Below are positions 52,855 through 62,757 of a stretch of 64,000 nucleotides of DNA, one piece after another. The notes under the pieces were generated by a model. The model did not search any database, had not been told where the DNA came from, and worked only from the letters and a program-made list of their open reading frames with translations. This DNA comes from Dysgonomonas sp. HDW5A (GTDB taxonomy: Bacteria; Bacteroidota; Bacteroidia; Bacteroidales; Dysgonomonadaceae), in the NCBI RefSeq assembly GCF_011299555.1, contig NZ_CP049857.1:2604001-2668000 (forward strand). Direction: 5' to 3'. Numbering within the stretch: the first letter of the stretch is position 1; each line of letters starts with the position of its first letter. The position numbers and the translations under genes are program-made.

Positions 52855-55800
52855 ATGAGAAATAAACTAAAAACGAATCAATGTCTTGTATTCAAAACAA
52901 GATACATGTTTTTGACGATGATCTTTTTGCTTTTGTCTGTTGTTTCGTATGCACAACAGAAAACAATCAAAGGATCTGTTTATGATGAAAATAACGAGCC
53001 TATAATCGGAGCTTCGGTTAGTGTAAAGGGTACTTCGGTAGGAACAATAACCGATCTGGATGGATTATTTTCGATCCAGGCAAATGCCTCCGATGTTTTG
53101 GATGTTGCTTATATAGGGTATATCAAACAATCGATTCCGGTAAGTGGACAGTCACAAATAAAAGTGATACTTAAAGAGGATGCTAAATTACTCGATGAAG
53201 TAGTGGTAGTAGGATATGGTATTATGAAAAAGAGTGACGTTACGGGTGCAATGGTAAATGTGAGTTCCGAAGATATACGGAAACTACCTGTGGCAAATGC
53301 CTTGCAAGCTATGCAGGGGCGTGCAGCTGGTGTGGATATAACTTCTAACGAACGCCCCGGAGAACTGGGTAAAATACTAATTCGTGGTAGCCGTTCTTTG
53401 AATGCAAGTAATTCGCCTCTGTATGTAGTGGATGGAATTCCTCTTGCATCAGGAGGTATCGAAGCACTGAACCCTCTCGATATAGAATCAATAGATGTAC
53501 TCAAAGATGCTTCGGCAACAGCCGTATTCGGTTCAAAAGGAGCCAATGGAGTTGTTTTGGTAACGACCAAAAGAGGTAAAAGCGGTAAAATGACTTTGGA
53601 CTATTCGGGAATAGTAACTTTTGAAAATATGTATGATCGGACAACGATGATGAATTCTCCACAATATGTAGAATTCCGTCGCGATGCTTTCCGCCGTGCG
53701 GCAAAAAATACGTATCCCGAAACTCCTACTATTGAGGCTGACAAAGCAATATTCGGGCAAGACCCGATTGCATGGGCAAATATCGAAAAAGGATGGGCTA
53801 ACGGAACTTATCACGGAAGTTTGATACCTACTACCGATTGGACAGATATGGTATTAAGAACCGGATTGACTCACGAGCATACCTTAAGTGCAAGTGGTGG
53901 TACCGATAAAATGAGAACACACACTTCTTTTGGATACCTGAATCAGGAAGGAACCCAAAAAGGACAGGATTTTGAGCGTTACAATGTCAAAATAAGTACC
54001 GATGTAAATCCGACCAAGTGGTTTTCGTTAGGAGCTTCTATTACAGGTACATGGAGCGTGCAGAATTACGGCTACTCAACATCTAATGCAACCGGTCCCG
54101 GTAACTTGTATTTTGCCGCTCAGGCCATGTTGCCCTATGCAGTACCTTTTGATGAAAACGGTAACCGTATCAATATGCCGGGTGGTGATGTTAATATCTT
54201 AAACCCGATAGGTGACGATAAATATGTGATAAACGAACGTACAACTTTACGTACTCTGGGAAGTTTTTATGCCGAGATTAAGTTTATGGAAGGATTGCGT
54301 TATCGCATCAATTTCGGTCCCGATTTTTATAATTTCAGAAACGGGCGTTTTATGGATGAAAGATCCTCTAACAGAGGTGCAGGAGAACCCGGTTCTACCA
54401 ATTATGCACAATTGAATAAAACACAACGACTATCGTGGACATTAGATAACTTAATCTATTATGATAAAACATTTAATAAAGAACACAATCTGGGAATAAC
54501 CTTGTTGCAAAGTTCTTCTAAGTTTCATGAAGAAACTTCGACCATGACAGCCAGTAATCTTCCTTGGAATAGTCAGCTATGGAATCAGTTGAACTCAGTT
54601 AGTGCACTCGATGCATTCGGATCGGGTTTGGTAGAAACTCAATTGTTGTCCTATATGGCTCGTGCCAATTACAGTTTTAACAGTAAATATATGTTGACTG
54701 CATCGGCTCGTTGGGATGGAGCATCTCAGTTGGCAGAAGGTAATAAATGGGACTTTTTTCCATCGGCTGCCATTGGCTGGCGTTTGGATGAAGAACAATT
54801 CCTTAAAAACCAGACATGGATCAATCAAATGAAATTGCGTTTAGGCGTTGGTTCTACGGGTAACTCTGCGATCTCTGCTTATCAGACTAAAGGGGGAATA
54901 GAAACTCTTTATTATACATGGGGAGCATTGGTTGCTCCGGGGTATGTTCAGTCCGATCCTTCCATGAAAGACCCTATTGTGATGCCCGATAAAAATCTAG
55001 GATGGGAACGTACTACCCAATGGAATCTTGGACTTGATTTTAGTTTCTTTAATAACCGTCTTACCGGTAATTTAGACCTTTATACATCTACCACCAGCGA
55101 TTTGTTGATGCAAAGAGACATTCCATCCGTAACGGGATATACGCGTGTGTGGACAAATATAGGTAAGACTTCTAATAAGGGGATTGACTTGACATTGAAC
55201 TCGGTAAATATCGAAACCAAAGATTTTTCATGGTCTACAAACTTGAATTTTTCGGCTAATAAAGATAAAATAGTAGAGTTGGCAAATGGAAAAGAAGACA
55301 TTCTTGCTAACAACTGGTTTATCGGACAACGTTTAGGTGTTTTTTATGACTATGAGAAAGATCGGATCTGGCAAAATACGCCTGAAGATTTAGCTGAAAT
55401 GGAGAAATTCAATGCAAACGGGCATGCTTTCAAACCCGGTAGTATAAAGGTTGTAGATCAGAATGGCGATTACAAGATTGATGCCAATAACGACCGTAAG
55501 ATTGTAGGACAAAAAAATCCGAGCTGGACAGCAGGTCTTGTAAATACTTTTACATATAAAAACTGGGAACTATCATTCTTTATCTTCTCCCGTTGGAATT
55601 TCATGATGGAAACCGGAGCCGAATCTCTGCAAGGGCGATTTGCTCAACGTCTCTTAGATTATTGGACACCTACAAACCCTACCAATGATTATCCTGCTCC
55701 TAATTACGACAGAGCATCCGGTGATGAATTCAAAAGTTCGATGAATTATCAGGACGGTTCGTTTATCAAACTGCGTAATATTTCATTAGGATATCTATTC

Positions 55801-55962
55801 CCCAAACAAACCTTATCAAACTTGGGCGTAACTAATTTGAAGCTGTTTGCACAATTCAGAAACCCGGGATTATTATACTCTAAAATCGATTGGATTGATC
55901 CCGATTTAGGAGGCTCCACTTTCAATAGAGGAATAATCTTCGGTGTGAATATCGGATTCTAA
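52855..55962 (+). CDS. susC: SusC-type TonB-dependent receptor
   Basis: The 1035-aa outer-membrane transporter has a signal (LTMIFLLLSVVSYAQ, about 34), a carboxypeptidase-like domain (about 36-112, IKGSVYDENNEPIIGASVSVKGTSVGTITDLDG), the TonB-box-like EVVVVGYG, a plug (about 130-235) and a barrel of SusC size. It imports pectin oligosaccharides, probably rhamnogalacturonan I fragments, in a TonB-dependent way. SusD follows after 42 bp. N-terminus is normal; no STN domain is present, consistent with HTCS control. Confidence 0.96.
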   Translation: MRNKLKTNQCLVFKTRYMFLTMIFLLLSVVSYAQQKTIKGSVYDENNEPIIGASVSVKGTSVGTITDLDGLFSIQANASDVLDVAYIGYIKQSIPVSGQSQIKVILKEDAKLLDEVVVVGYGIMKKSDVTGAMVNVSSEDIRKLPVANALQAMQGRAAGVDITSNERPGELGKILIRGSRSLNASNSPLYVVDGIPLASGGIEALNPLDIESIDVLKDASATAVFGSKGANGVVLVTTKRGKSGKMTLDYSGIVTFENMYDRTTMMNSPQYVEFRRDAFRRAAKNTYPETPTIEADKAIFGQDPIAWANIEKGWANGTYHGSLIPTTDWTDMVLRTGLTHEHTLSASGGTDKMRTHTSFGYLNQEGTQKGQDFERYNVKISTDVNPTKWFSLGASITGTWSVQNYGYSTSNATGPGNLYFAAQAMLPYAVPFDENGNRINMPGGDVNILNPIGDDKYVINERTTLRTLGSFYAEIKFMEGLRYRINFGPDFYNFRNGRFMDERSSNRGAGEPGSTNYAQLNKTQRLSWTLDNLIYYDKTFNKEHNLGITLLQSSSKFHEETSTMTASNLPWNSQLWNQLNSVSALDAFGSGLVETQLLSYMARANYSFNSKYMLTASARWDGASQLAEGNKWDFFPSAAIGWRLDEEQFLKNQTWINQMKLRLGVGSTGNSAISAYQTKGGIETLYYTWGALVAPGYVQSDPSMKDPIVMPDKNLGWERTTQWNLGLDFSFFNNRLTGNLDLYTSTTSDLLMQRDIPSVTGYTRVWTNIGKTSNKGIDLTLNSVNIETKDFSWSTNLNFSANKDKIVELANGKEDILANNWFIGQRLGVFYDYEKDRIWQNTPEDLAEMEKFNANGHAFKPGSIKVVDQNGDYKIDANNDRKIVGQKNPSWTAGLVNTFTYKNWELSFFIFSRWNFMMETGAESLQGRFAQRLLDYWTPTNPTNDYPAPNYDRASGDEFKSSMNYQDGSFIKLRNISLGYLFPKQTLSNLGVTNLKLFAQFRNPGLLYSKIDWIDPDLGGSTFNRGIIFGVNIGF

Positions 55963-55969
55963 AACAAAC

Positions 55970-55984
55970 AAGGTCTCAGACCTT
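55970..55984. repeat. 15-nt palindrome (AAGGTCT-type), copy 5, perfect arms
   Basis: AAGGTCTCAGACCTT lies in the 42-bp gap between susC and susD, with perfect 7-nt arms and a C at the centre. In the RNA it would form a short hairpin just after the susC stop. Confidence 0.6.
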
Positions 55985-56004
55985 TTTACTTAAAAGAGAA
56001 AAGC

Positions 56005-57975
56005 ATGAAAAATATAAAAAATATAGTATACTGTTGCATAATCGCAACATCTACGGTTGTTCTGATGCCGTCTTGCTCCGATTTTTTGGATGAAGAGTTA
56101 ACAACATCATTGAGTTTGCAGTCTTTTGAAACCCCCGAAGGTTTAGACGGACTTTCAACAGGAATGTATCAGGGACTCAGATTTCACTTTAATTATAATT
56201 GGGCTTACGCTACCACCAATTACGGTACTGACGAATTTTCGGTCGGAGGAGACCGTTCGGAGCAGATGTGGAACACATACGATGCCAGTTTAAATTCGTT
56301 GAATGCATATGCTGCTAATGTCTGGGACAATATGTACAGCAATATAGCCAGTGCTAATATTCTGATAAAAAACGTGCCTCTATATTACGGAAATCTACCC
56401 AATCGGGATACACGTTTAGGAGAAGGGCATTTTATGAGAGCTTTCGATTATTTTAAGCTGGTGAGGCAGTTTGGCGGAGTACCTCTCAAACTGGAACCTT
56501 CTGTGACTGTCGAATTTGAATTTGGCAGAAATACAGCACCCGAGGTCTTCGAACAAATTATTAAGGATTTTACCGAAGCTTATAATTTATTGCCCGCTAC
56601 ACCTGCCCAACAAGGTCGTCTTACTAAATGGGCGGCAGCTCACTTTTTAGCAAAAGCTTATCTTACCCGTGCCAGCGAGCTTTACAGCGATTGGAATTCG
56701 GCAACAAAAAATGAGGATCTAGACAATGCCATCAAATATGCAGATATAGTAATCAATAGTGGAAAACATTCGTTAGCTAAAGATTTCCGCGAATTGTGGA
56801 ATTATACAACAGTGAACGGTGCAAATGAAAAACTACCTGAGATTATTCTGGCAGCAGAGTTCTCCAATAATACGGCTACACAGGGACGTTATGGAAATCA
56901 AGTGCATCTGTACTATCCTTCGATTTATCAAAACTTGGCAGGAATGCAACGCGATATTCCCGGAGGTCGTGAATTTCAGAGGATGAGAACTACCGATTAC
57001 TCCATGGATGTGTTTGACCGGGTGAACGATTCTCGATTCTGGAAATCGTTTAAAACCAGTTATTCTTGTAATAAGCCGGCAAGTGCTCCGGTTTGGGAGG
57101 CTAAATATGCACCTAAGCCCGAACTTGTAGGAAAACCTCGTTTTGCAGGAGGGCAGCAATCGATTCTGTATATCGTAAATAATGCAGGAGACAAAAGGTA
57201 TACAGAAGAAAGCATTAAATACCGTGCCCCACACATGTTTGTACGTTATTTCGATGGAGACTCCCCCAATTTAATGAGCGAACATGGCAATTATACAACA
57301 AGCCGCTATGTGACAATGAGCAAATTTTTAGATGGATCGCGTATCTCAGTAGCATCACAGTTTGGTTGTCGCGATGGAATTTTAGCTCGTTTGGCCGAAA
57401 CCTATCTTATTGCAGCCGAAGCCTATGGACGCAACGGTCAATACGATGCGGCATTACCTTATATCAATGCAGTGAGAGACAGAGCAGCTTATAAAGAGGG
57501 TGAAGACCGAACCGTTTACTCGGATGGAGGAGCAGCCTATAAGAATAATGCCGTAGCTAACGCAGCACAGTATACATCTTATTCGGAAATAAATTCTTAC
57601 TATGAGTCTAATAACATACCGGTAACAACTACGGCTTCATTATCGGCACTGCATCTGAATAGTACAACTGATATATTTAATTCGACAAAAGAATTTTATA
57701 CAGAAGTCGGAGCATCTTCACAAGCCGAAAAATTCCTTCACTTTATCTTGAACGAAAGATCAAGAGAGCTTGTCGGAGAATTGTTGCGTTGGGAAGATCT
57801 CTCAAGAACAAAGACACTGGTTACAAGAGCTAAAGTCTTTAACGACGATACAAACCCGAAAGAAGGTGTACATTATCTTCGTCCTATACCTCAATCGTTT
57901 TTGGATGCTATTCATAAGAATGGAAAGCCGTTGAGCGGAGAAGAAAAACAAGCCATGCAAAATCCCGGTTATTAA
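56005..57975 (+). CDS. susD: SusD/RagB-family glycan-binding lipoprotein
   Basis: The 656-aa protein has a lipoprotein signal (VVLMPSCSDFLDEE, cysteine about 24), a SusD N-terminal TPR region (GEGHFMRAFDYFKLVRQFGGVPLKLE) and a long insert-rich C-terminal half with the usual LNERSRELVGELLRWEDL near residues 589-606. It binds the glycan at the cell surface for the SusC partner. It is on the large side for SusD proteins. Confidence 0.95.
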   Translation: MKNIKNIVYCCIIATSTVVLMPSCSDFLDEELTTSLSLQSFETPEGLDGLSTGMYQGLRFHFNYNWAYATTNYGTDEFSVGGDRSEQMWNTYDASLNSLNAYAANVWDNMYSNIASANILIKNVPLYYGNLPNRDTRLGEGHFMRAFDYFKLVRQFGGVPLKLEPSVTVEFEFGRNTAPEVFEQIIKDFTEAYNLLPATPAQQGRLTKWAAAHFLAKAYLTRASELYSDWNSATKNEDLDNAIKYADIVINSGKHSLAKDFRELWNYTTVNGANEKLPEIILAAEFSNNTATQGRYGNQVHLYYPSIYQNLAGMQRDIPGGREFQRMRTTDYSMDVFDRVNDSRFWKSFKTSYSCNKPASAPVWEAKYAPKPELVGKPRFAGGQQSILYIVNNAGDKRYTEESIKYRAPHMFVRYFDGDSPNLMSEHGNYTTSRYVTMSKFLDGSRISVASQFGCRDGILARLAETYLIAAEAYGRNGQYDAALPYINAVRDRAAYKEGEDRTVYSDGGAAYKNNAVANAAQYTSYSEINSYYESNNIPVTTTASLSALHLNSTTDIFNSTKEFYTEVGASSQAEKFLHFILNERSRELVGELLRWEDLSRTKTLVTRAKVFNDDTNPKEGVHYLRPIPQSFLDAIHKNGKPLSGEEKQAMQNPGY

Positions 57976-58047
57976 GTAGATAAAATATTTATTCTTATAT
58001 TTTGCTAAACCAATAGACCGGTTTGCAATCTTGAAAATCTCAGGCAA

Positions 58048-58088
58048 GACTAAGTCCGAAAATTATAAGAGGGCTTAGTTTTGTCTTT
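58048..58088 (+). terminator. Weak hairpin between susD and the PL11 gene
   Basis: CTAAGTCC (58050-58057) pairs with GGGCTTAG (58071-58078) with one G-U pair, followed by TTTTGTCTTTT. It may act as an attenuator lowering expression of downstream genes rather than a full stop. Confidence 0.4.
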
Positions 58089-58118
58089 TACCAAGAAAAA
58101 ATCGAAATACCTGAAAAT

Positions 58119-60176
58119 ATGAAAAATAATAAATTACTATACCTTGTTGTATGTTTGTTTCTCATGGTTTCTACATTATCAGTTTCGGCACAGCCCAATT
58201 ATGATTTTACAAAACTTAAACGGGAGAAGCTCAATAGAGGATTGGTTGTTGTGAAAAAAGATAATCAAACAAATTTCCTGAGTTGGCGTTATCTTTCGTC
58301 CGATCCTATGGATATATCTTTTAATATCTATCGAAACGGAACTAAAATAAATGATAAACCAATAACCGAAGGGACTTTCTTTGAAGACAAAACAGCTTCT
58401 GGCAGTGAGCAAACTTATGTAATAAAATCATTTGCAAAAGGCATTGAGAAAGAAGAACAAAAATATACCCTTCCTGCAAATGCCCCTGTGGGTTATGTAA
58501 ATATTCCACTTGATAAACCTAAAGATGGGGTTACTCCCGATGGACAAGCCTATACTTATTCGCCCAACGATGCCAGTATCGGTGATGTAGATGGTGACGG
58601 CGAATATGAAATTATCCTGAAATGGGATCCATCTAATGCGCATGATAATTCACACAAGGGTTATACAGGAAATGTATTTATTGATTGCTATAAACTGAAC
58701 GGAACTAAACTCTGGCGAATAGATCTCGGTAAAAATATCCGTGCAGGAGCACATTATACGCAGTTTATGGTATATGATCTGGATGGGGATAACAAAGCCG
58801 AAATAGTAATGAAAACCGCCGATGGTTCGGTTGACGGATCGGGTAATATTATAGGAGATGCAAAGTTGGACTTTCGAAATTCAGATGGTTTTATTCTATC
58901 GGGAAATGAGTACTTGACCATCTTCAATGGTGAGACAGGCAAGGCGATGGAAACCCTTCCTTACGATCCGCCCAGAGGTGAGTTAATGAGTTGGGGCGAC
59001 GATAAAGGAAATCGTATGGATCGGTATTTGGCGGCTATTGCCTATCTCGATGGCGAGCATCCAAGTGTAGTCATGTGTAGAGGCTATTATACCCGAACAG
59101 TATTAGTAGCCTACGATTGGCGTAACGGAAAACTAACGAAACGCTGGACTTTCGATTCGAATACTCCCGGTAATGAGTCGTATGCAGGACAGGGAAACCA
59201 CAACCTCAGAGTAGGTGATGTGGATGGAGACGGTTGCGACGAAATTATATACGGATCGTGTGCCATAGATCACGATGGGACAGGTCTGTATAATACTAAA
59301 TTAGGACACGGTGATGCTATTCATCTGACCGTTTTCGACCCGAAAAGGGGAGGATTACAAGTTTGGGATTGCCACGAAAATAAACGGGATGGTTCTACTT
59401 ACCGTGATGCACGAACAGGCGAAATACTGTTTCAGGTATCTTCATCTACGGATGTAGGTCGATGTATGGCAGCCGATATCGACCCTAATTATCCCGGAGT
59501 TGAAATGTGGTCGTGGGAGTCCAAAGGCATCCGGAATATAAAAGGCGAGGTGATTGATACCGCTATGCAAGACATATCGGTAAATATGGCTTGTTGGTGG
59601 GATGGAGATTTACTTCGTGAGTTGCTCGATAAAAACAAAATAACAAAATACGATTATAAGAACGGCGGATTTCAAACACTGCTTACTGCCGAGGGATGCG
59701 TTTCGAACAATGGAACAAAAGCTACTCCAGCCATACAAGGCGATATTGTGGGCGATTGGCGTGAAGAGGTTTTATTGAGAACCGAAGATAATAACAACCT
59801 GAGATTGTATGTGTCAACATATCCTACCGAATATCGTTTCCATACATTCTTGGAAGACCCGATTTACAGGATAAGTATGGCTACTCAAAACGTAGCCTAT
59901 AATCAGCCTACGCAACCCGGATTTTATATGGGTGCTGATCTGGGTAAGATATTTCCCGAAAAAGAACTTGTAACCGATGCTACCGAACTGTTATTGGATG
60001 CAGGGATGAATTATGACAGTTACTTGTGGTCGATAGGTGGAGAGAGTCGCAGTAGGTTGGTAACATCAAAAGATATTCCCCTGAGAAAGCGTACACTTAT
60101 ACAATTAGTCGTTACTTATCGAGGCTATCAATTTTCAGATTCTGTGTATGTAACCTTAGGTGCAAAAACAAAATAG
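58119..60176 (+). CDS. Rhamnogalacturonan lyase, polysaccharide lyase family 11
   Basis: The 685-aa protein has a signal peptide (VVCLFLMVSTLSVSAQ) and the PL11 beta-propeller with calcium loops GDVDGDGEYEI, YDLDGDNKAEIV and GDVDGDGCDEII, plus family stretches YNFTKL-like start, LMSWGDDKGNRMDRYLAAIAYLDG and QDISVNMACWWDGDLLRELLD. It cleaves the rhamnose-galacturonic acid backbone by beta-elimination. Calcium is needed in relatives. It is the fourth gene of the operon. Confidence 0.94.
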   Translation: MKNNKLLYLVVCLFLMVSTLSVSAQPNYDFTKLKREKLNRGLVVVKKDNQTNFLSWRYLSSDPMDISFNIYRNGTKINDKPITEGTFFEDKTASGSEQTYVIKSFAKGIEKEEQKYTLPANAPVGYVNIPLDKPKDGVTPDGQAYTYSPNDASIGDVDGDGEYEIILKWDPSNAHDNSHKGYTGNVFIDCYKLNGTKLWRIDLGKNIRAGAHYTQFMVYDLDGDNKAEIVMKTADGSVDGSGNIIGDAKLDFRNSDGFILSGNEYLTIFNGETGKAMETLPYDPPRGELMSWGDDKGNRMDRYLAAIAYLDGEHPSVVMCRGYYTRTVLVAYDWRNGKLTKRWTFDSNTPGNESYAGQGNHNLRVGDVDGDGCDEIIYGSCAIDHDGTGLYNTKLGHGDAIHLTVFDPKRGGLQVWDCHENKRDGSTYRDARTGEILFQVSSSTDVGRCMAADIDPNYPGVEMWSWESKGIRNIKGEVIDTAMQDISVNMACWWDGDLLRELLDKNKITKYDYKNGGFQTLLTAEGCVSNNGTKATPAIQGDIVGDWREEVLLRTEDNNNLRLYVSTYPTEYRFHTFLEDPIYRISMATQNVAYNQPTQPGFYMGADLGKIFPEKELVTDATELLLDAGMNYDSYLWSIGGESRSRLVTSKDIPLRKRTLIQLVVTYRGYQFSDSVYVTLGAKTK

Positions 60177-60261
60177 AAGCCTTAAATTCTATGTAATTGA
60201 ATAATTTTCCATGTTTCGGAAAGTATGGAAATCCTTATTTTGCAATAAATATACGAAGACC

Positions 60262-62412
60262 ATGAAATACACTTTGAATATATTCTCGCTTTTAGTTTTC
60301 CTATTGATAAGTGGAGTCCTTTCCGCTCAGAAAAAAGAGGATAAAATAAACGATTCTACTACACCTTTGCATCTATTGGCTTCCGATTATAAAGTTCCTT
60401 ACGGGATGATCTCAAAAGATGAAGTAAAGAAATCGTTAGATAGAGTTTTGTCTTATCTTGAGGTATCCACTCCCACCAATGTAATCGACAAGAAAACAAG
60501 GAAAGTAATTACCGATTATTCAAAAATGGATAGCAACTCCGAACTCGAAAAAGGTGCTTTCCGTTTGGCAAGTTACGAGTGGGGAGTTACTTATTCGGGG
60601 ATGCTCGAAATGGCTGCCGCCTCAGGAGATAAACGCTATTTTGACTATGTGAACGACAGGTTTAAATTTCTGTCGGATGTTGCACCTCATTTCAAGAAAC
60701 TGATGGACGATTACGGTGTGATTGATCCTCAGATGAAACAAATGCTCACACCTCATGCTCTGGATGATGCAGGGGCAATGTGTGCTTCAATGATTAAGTT
60801 GGAGCAAACTAAATCCGAATATAACCTTCGTCCGCTTATCGACAATTATATCAACTATATCATGTATAGCGAATACCGTCTCTATGATGGTACATTTGCC
60901 CGTAAACGCCCACAAATGAATACCCTTTGGCTCGACGATATGTATATGAGTATTCCTGCTCTTGCTCAAATGGGTAAGCTCACAGGCGAAAGTAAATATT
61001 ACAATGAGGCGGTAAAGCAGATACTTCAGTTTTCGAAACGAATGTTTGTTAAAGAGAAAGGCTTATATATGCACGGTTGGGTGGAATCGTCCGAAGAGCA
61101 CCCCGCCTTCCATTGGGGAAGGGCAAACGGATGGGCACTGCTCACCATGGTTGAGGTATTGGATGTATTGCCCGCTAATCATCCCGAACGATCAAAAGTA
61201 TTGACTCAATTAAAAGAGCATATAAAAGGCTTGACATCCTATCAATCGGGAGACGGCTTCTGGCATCAATTGATAGATCGGAACGATTCGTACCCCGAAA
61301 CATCGGCAACGGCTATTTATGCCTATTGTATTGCCCGAGCCGTCAACAAAGGGTGGATCGATGCCATCGCTTATGCGCCTGTAGCCAATCTGGCTTGGCA
61401 TGCCGTGTCTACCCAAATAAACAGCGAAGGGCAGGTCGAAGGTACTTGTGTGGGCACGGGTATGGCTTTCGATCCTGCATTTTATTACTATCGTCCTGTA
61501 AACGTATACGCTGCACATGGTTATGGGCCTGTATTATTGGCAGGAGCTGAGATTATCAATTTATTGAATAATTTCTATCCCAAAATGAACGACAGTGCAG
61601 TGCAATATTACTCAGAAAAACAAAATACCACTGCTCCCATTTTCAGTGTGAGTGATCCTTCACGTCCGCAGGACATAGTATCGGGTAGTTCACGTAAAAA
61701 TGCAACAGCACCCGTTTTATTTCTGATTGGAGACTCTACCGTTAAAAATGGAAAAGGAAACGGCGATAACGATCAATGGGGATGGGGAAGCTTCTTCGAA
61801 CAATTCTTCGATACAACAAAAGTATCTGTAGAGAACCATGCTTTAGGCGGAAGAAGCAGCCGTACATTTTTTACTGAAGGATTGTGGGATAAAGTATTGC
61901 CGGGTATTCAGGCAGGAGATTATCTGTTTATACAATTCGGACATAACGATGGAGGTTCGTTAAATACAGGTCGTGCCAGAGCCTCGCTGAAAGGTATTGG
62001 CAATGAATCGGAAACCGTAATAATGGAACGTAACGGAGGTGCAGAAACTGTTTATACATTCGGTCACTACCTGCGTATTTATATCCGTCAGGCAAAAGCT
62101 AAAGGAGCTTATCCGGTTGTATTGTCACCTACACCCGGAAATCATTGGACAGATGGCAAGCTGAACCGTATGACCGAAACATATACCAAATGGGCAAAAG
62201 AAGTTGCAGCACAGGAGAATGTCCCTTTTATCGATCTGAATGACCTGACAGCACAAAAATGCGATGCTTTAGGTCAGGGCAAAGTAAAGGAACTCTATAA
62301 AGACAATGTACACACTACTCGTGATGGAGCTTTGATGAACGGGCAATCGGTTGTTGACGGACTGCTGGCTTTACCCGATTTCAGGCTTCAAAAATATATT
62401 ATTAGAAAATAA
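60262..62412 (+). CDS. GH105 unsaturated rhamnogalacturonyl hydrolase fused to CE12 acetylesterase
   Basis: The start at ATG 60262 gives 716 aa with a signal peptide (LLVFLLISGVLSAQK). Residues about 45-440 are a GH105 (alpha/alpha)6 barrel with TLWLDDMYMSIPALAQMG, HGWVESSEEHPAFHWGRANGW and DGFWHQLIDR. Residues about 480-716 are an SGNH esterase: FLIGDSTVKNG with the nucleophile, ALGGRSSRTFF, FGHNDGG and DNVHTTRDGA. One protein thus strips the unsaturated sugar left by PL11 and removes acetyl groups. An upstream ATG at 60211 only adds a poor leader. Confidence 0.93.
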   Translation: MKYTLNIFSLLVFLLISGVLSAQKKEDKINDSTTPLHLLASDYKVPYGMISKDEVKKSLDRVLSYLEVSTPTNVIDKKTRKVITDYSKMDSNSELEKGAFRLASYEWGVTYSGMLEMAAASGDKRYFDYVNDRFKFLSDVAPHFKKLMDDYGVIDPQMKQMLTPHALDDAGAMCASMIKLEQTKSEYNLRPLIDNYINYIMYSEYRLYDGTFARKRPQMNTLWLDDMYMSIPALAQMGKLTGESKYYNEAVKQILQFSKRMFVKEKGLYMHGWVESSEEHPAFHWGRANGWALLTMVEVLDVLPANHPERSKVLTQLKEHIKGLTSYQSGDGFWHQLIDRNDSYPETSATAIYAYCIARAVNKGWIDAIAYAPVANLAWHAVSTQINSEGQVEGTCVGTGMAFDPAFYYYRPVNVYAAHGYGPVLLAGAEIINLLNNFYPKMNDSAVQYYSEKQNTTAPIFSVSDPSRPQDIVSGSSRKNATAPVLFLIGDSTVKNGKGNGDNDQWGWGSFFEQFFDTTKVSVENHALGGRSSRTFFTEGLWDKVLPGIQAGDYLFIQFGHNDGGSLNTGRARASLKGIGNESETVIMERNGGAETVYTFGHYLRIYIRQAKAKGAYPVVLSPTPGNHWTDGKLNRMTETYTKWAKEVAAQENVPFIDLNDLTAQKCDALGQGKVKELYKDNVHTTRDGALMNGQSVVDGLLALPDFRLQKYIIRK

Positions 62413-62433
62413 CAATCTTATACAATAGTGGCT

Positions 62434-62745
62434 ATGAAAAGAGAAGCATTTAAAATGTACTTAAAGCCGGGAAAAGAGGCTGAATACGAAAAACGTCACA
62501 ACGAAATATGGGATGAATTAAAATCTCTTCTAAAAGAAGCAGGTATCAGCGATTACAGTATCTTTTGGGACGAAGAAACCAATGTCCTCTATGCTTCTCA
62601 AAAGGTGGAGGGAGGTTCTTCTCAATCGTTGGGAGAAAATCCTGTTGTTCAGAAATGGTGGGCATATATGGCAGATATTATGGAAACCAATCCCGATAAT
62701 TCGCCTGTGTCGAAATCTTTGAAAGAAGTTTTTTATTTGAAATAA
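62434..62745 (+). CDS. rhaM: L-rhamnose mutarotase
   Basis: The start at ATG 62434 gives 103 aa; a GTG six bases upstream is unlikely. The RhaM sequence is complete: AFKMYLKPGKEAEYEKRHNEIWDELKSLLKEAGISDYSIFWDEETNVLYASQKVEG and QKWWAYMADIMETNPDNSP. It interconverts alpha and beta L-rhamnose in the cytoplasm. Its place 21 bp after GH105-CE12 shows that rhamnose is an end product of the locus. No rhamnose isomerase or kinase gene lies in the window. Confidence 0.95.
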   Translation: MKREAFKMYLKPGKEAEYEKRHNEIWDELKSLLKEAGISDYSIFWDEETNVLYASQKVEGGSSQSLGENPVVQKWWAYMADIMETNPDNSPVSKSLKEVFYLK

Positions 62746-62757
62746 GTAATAGAAAAT

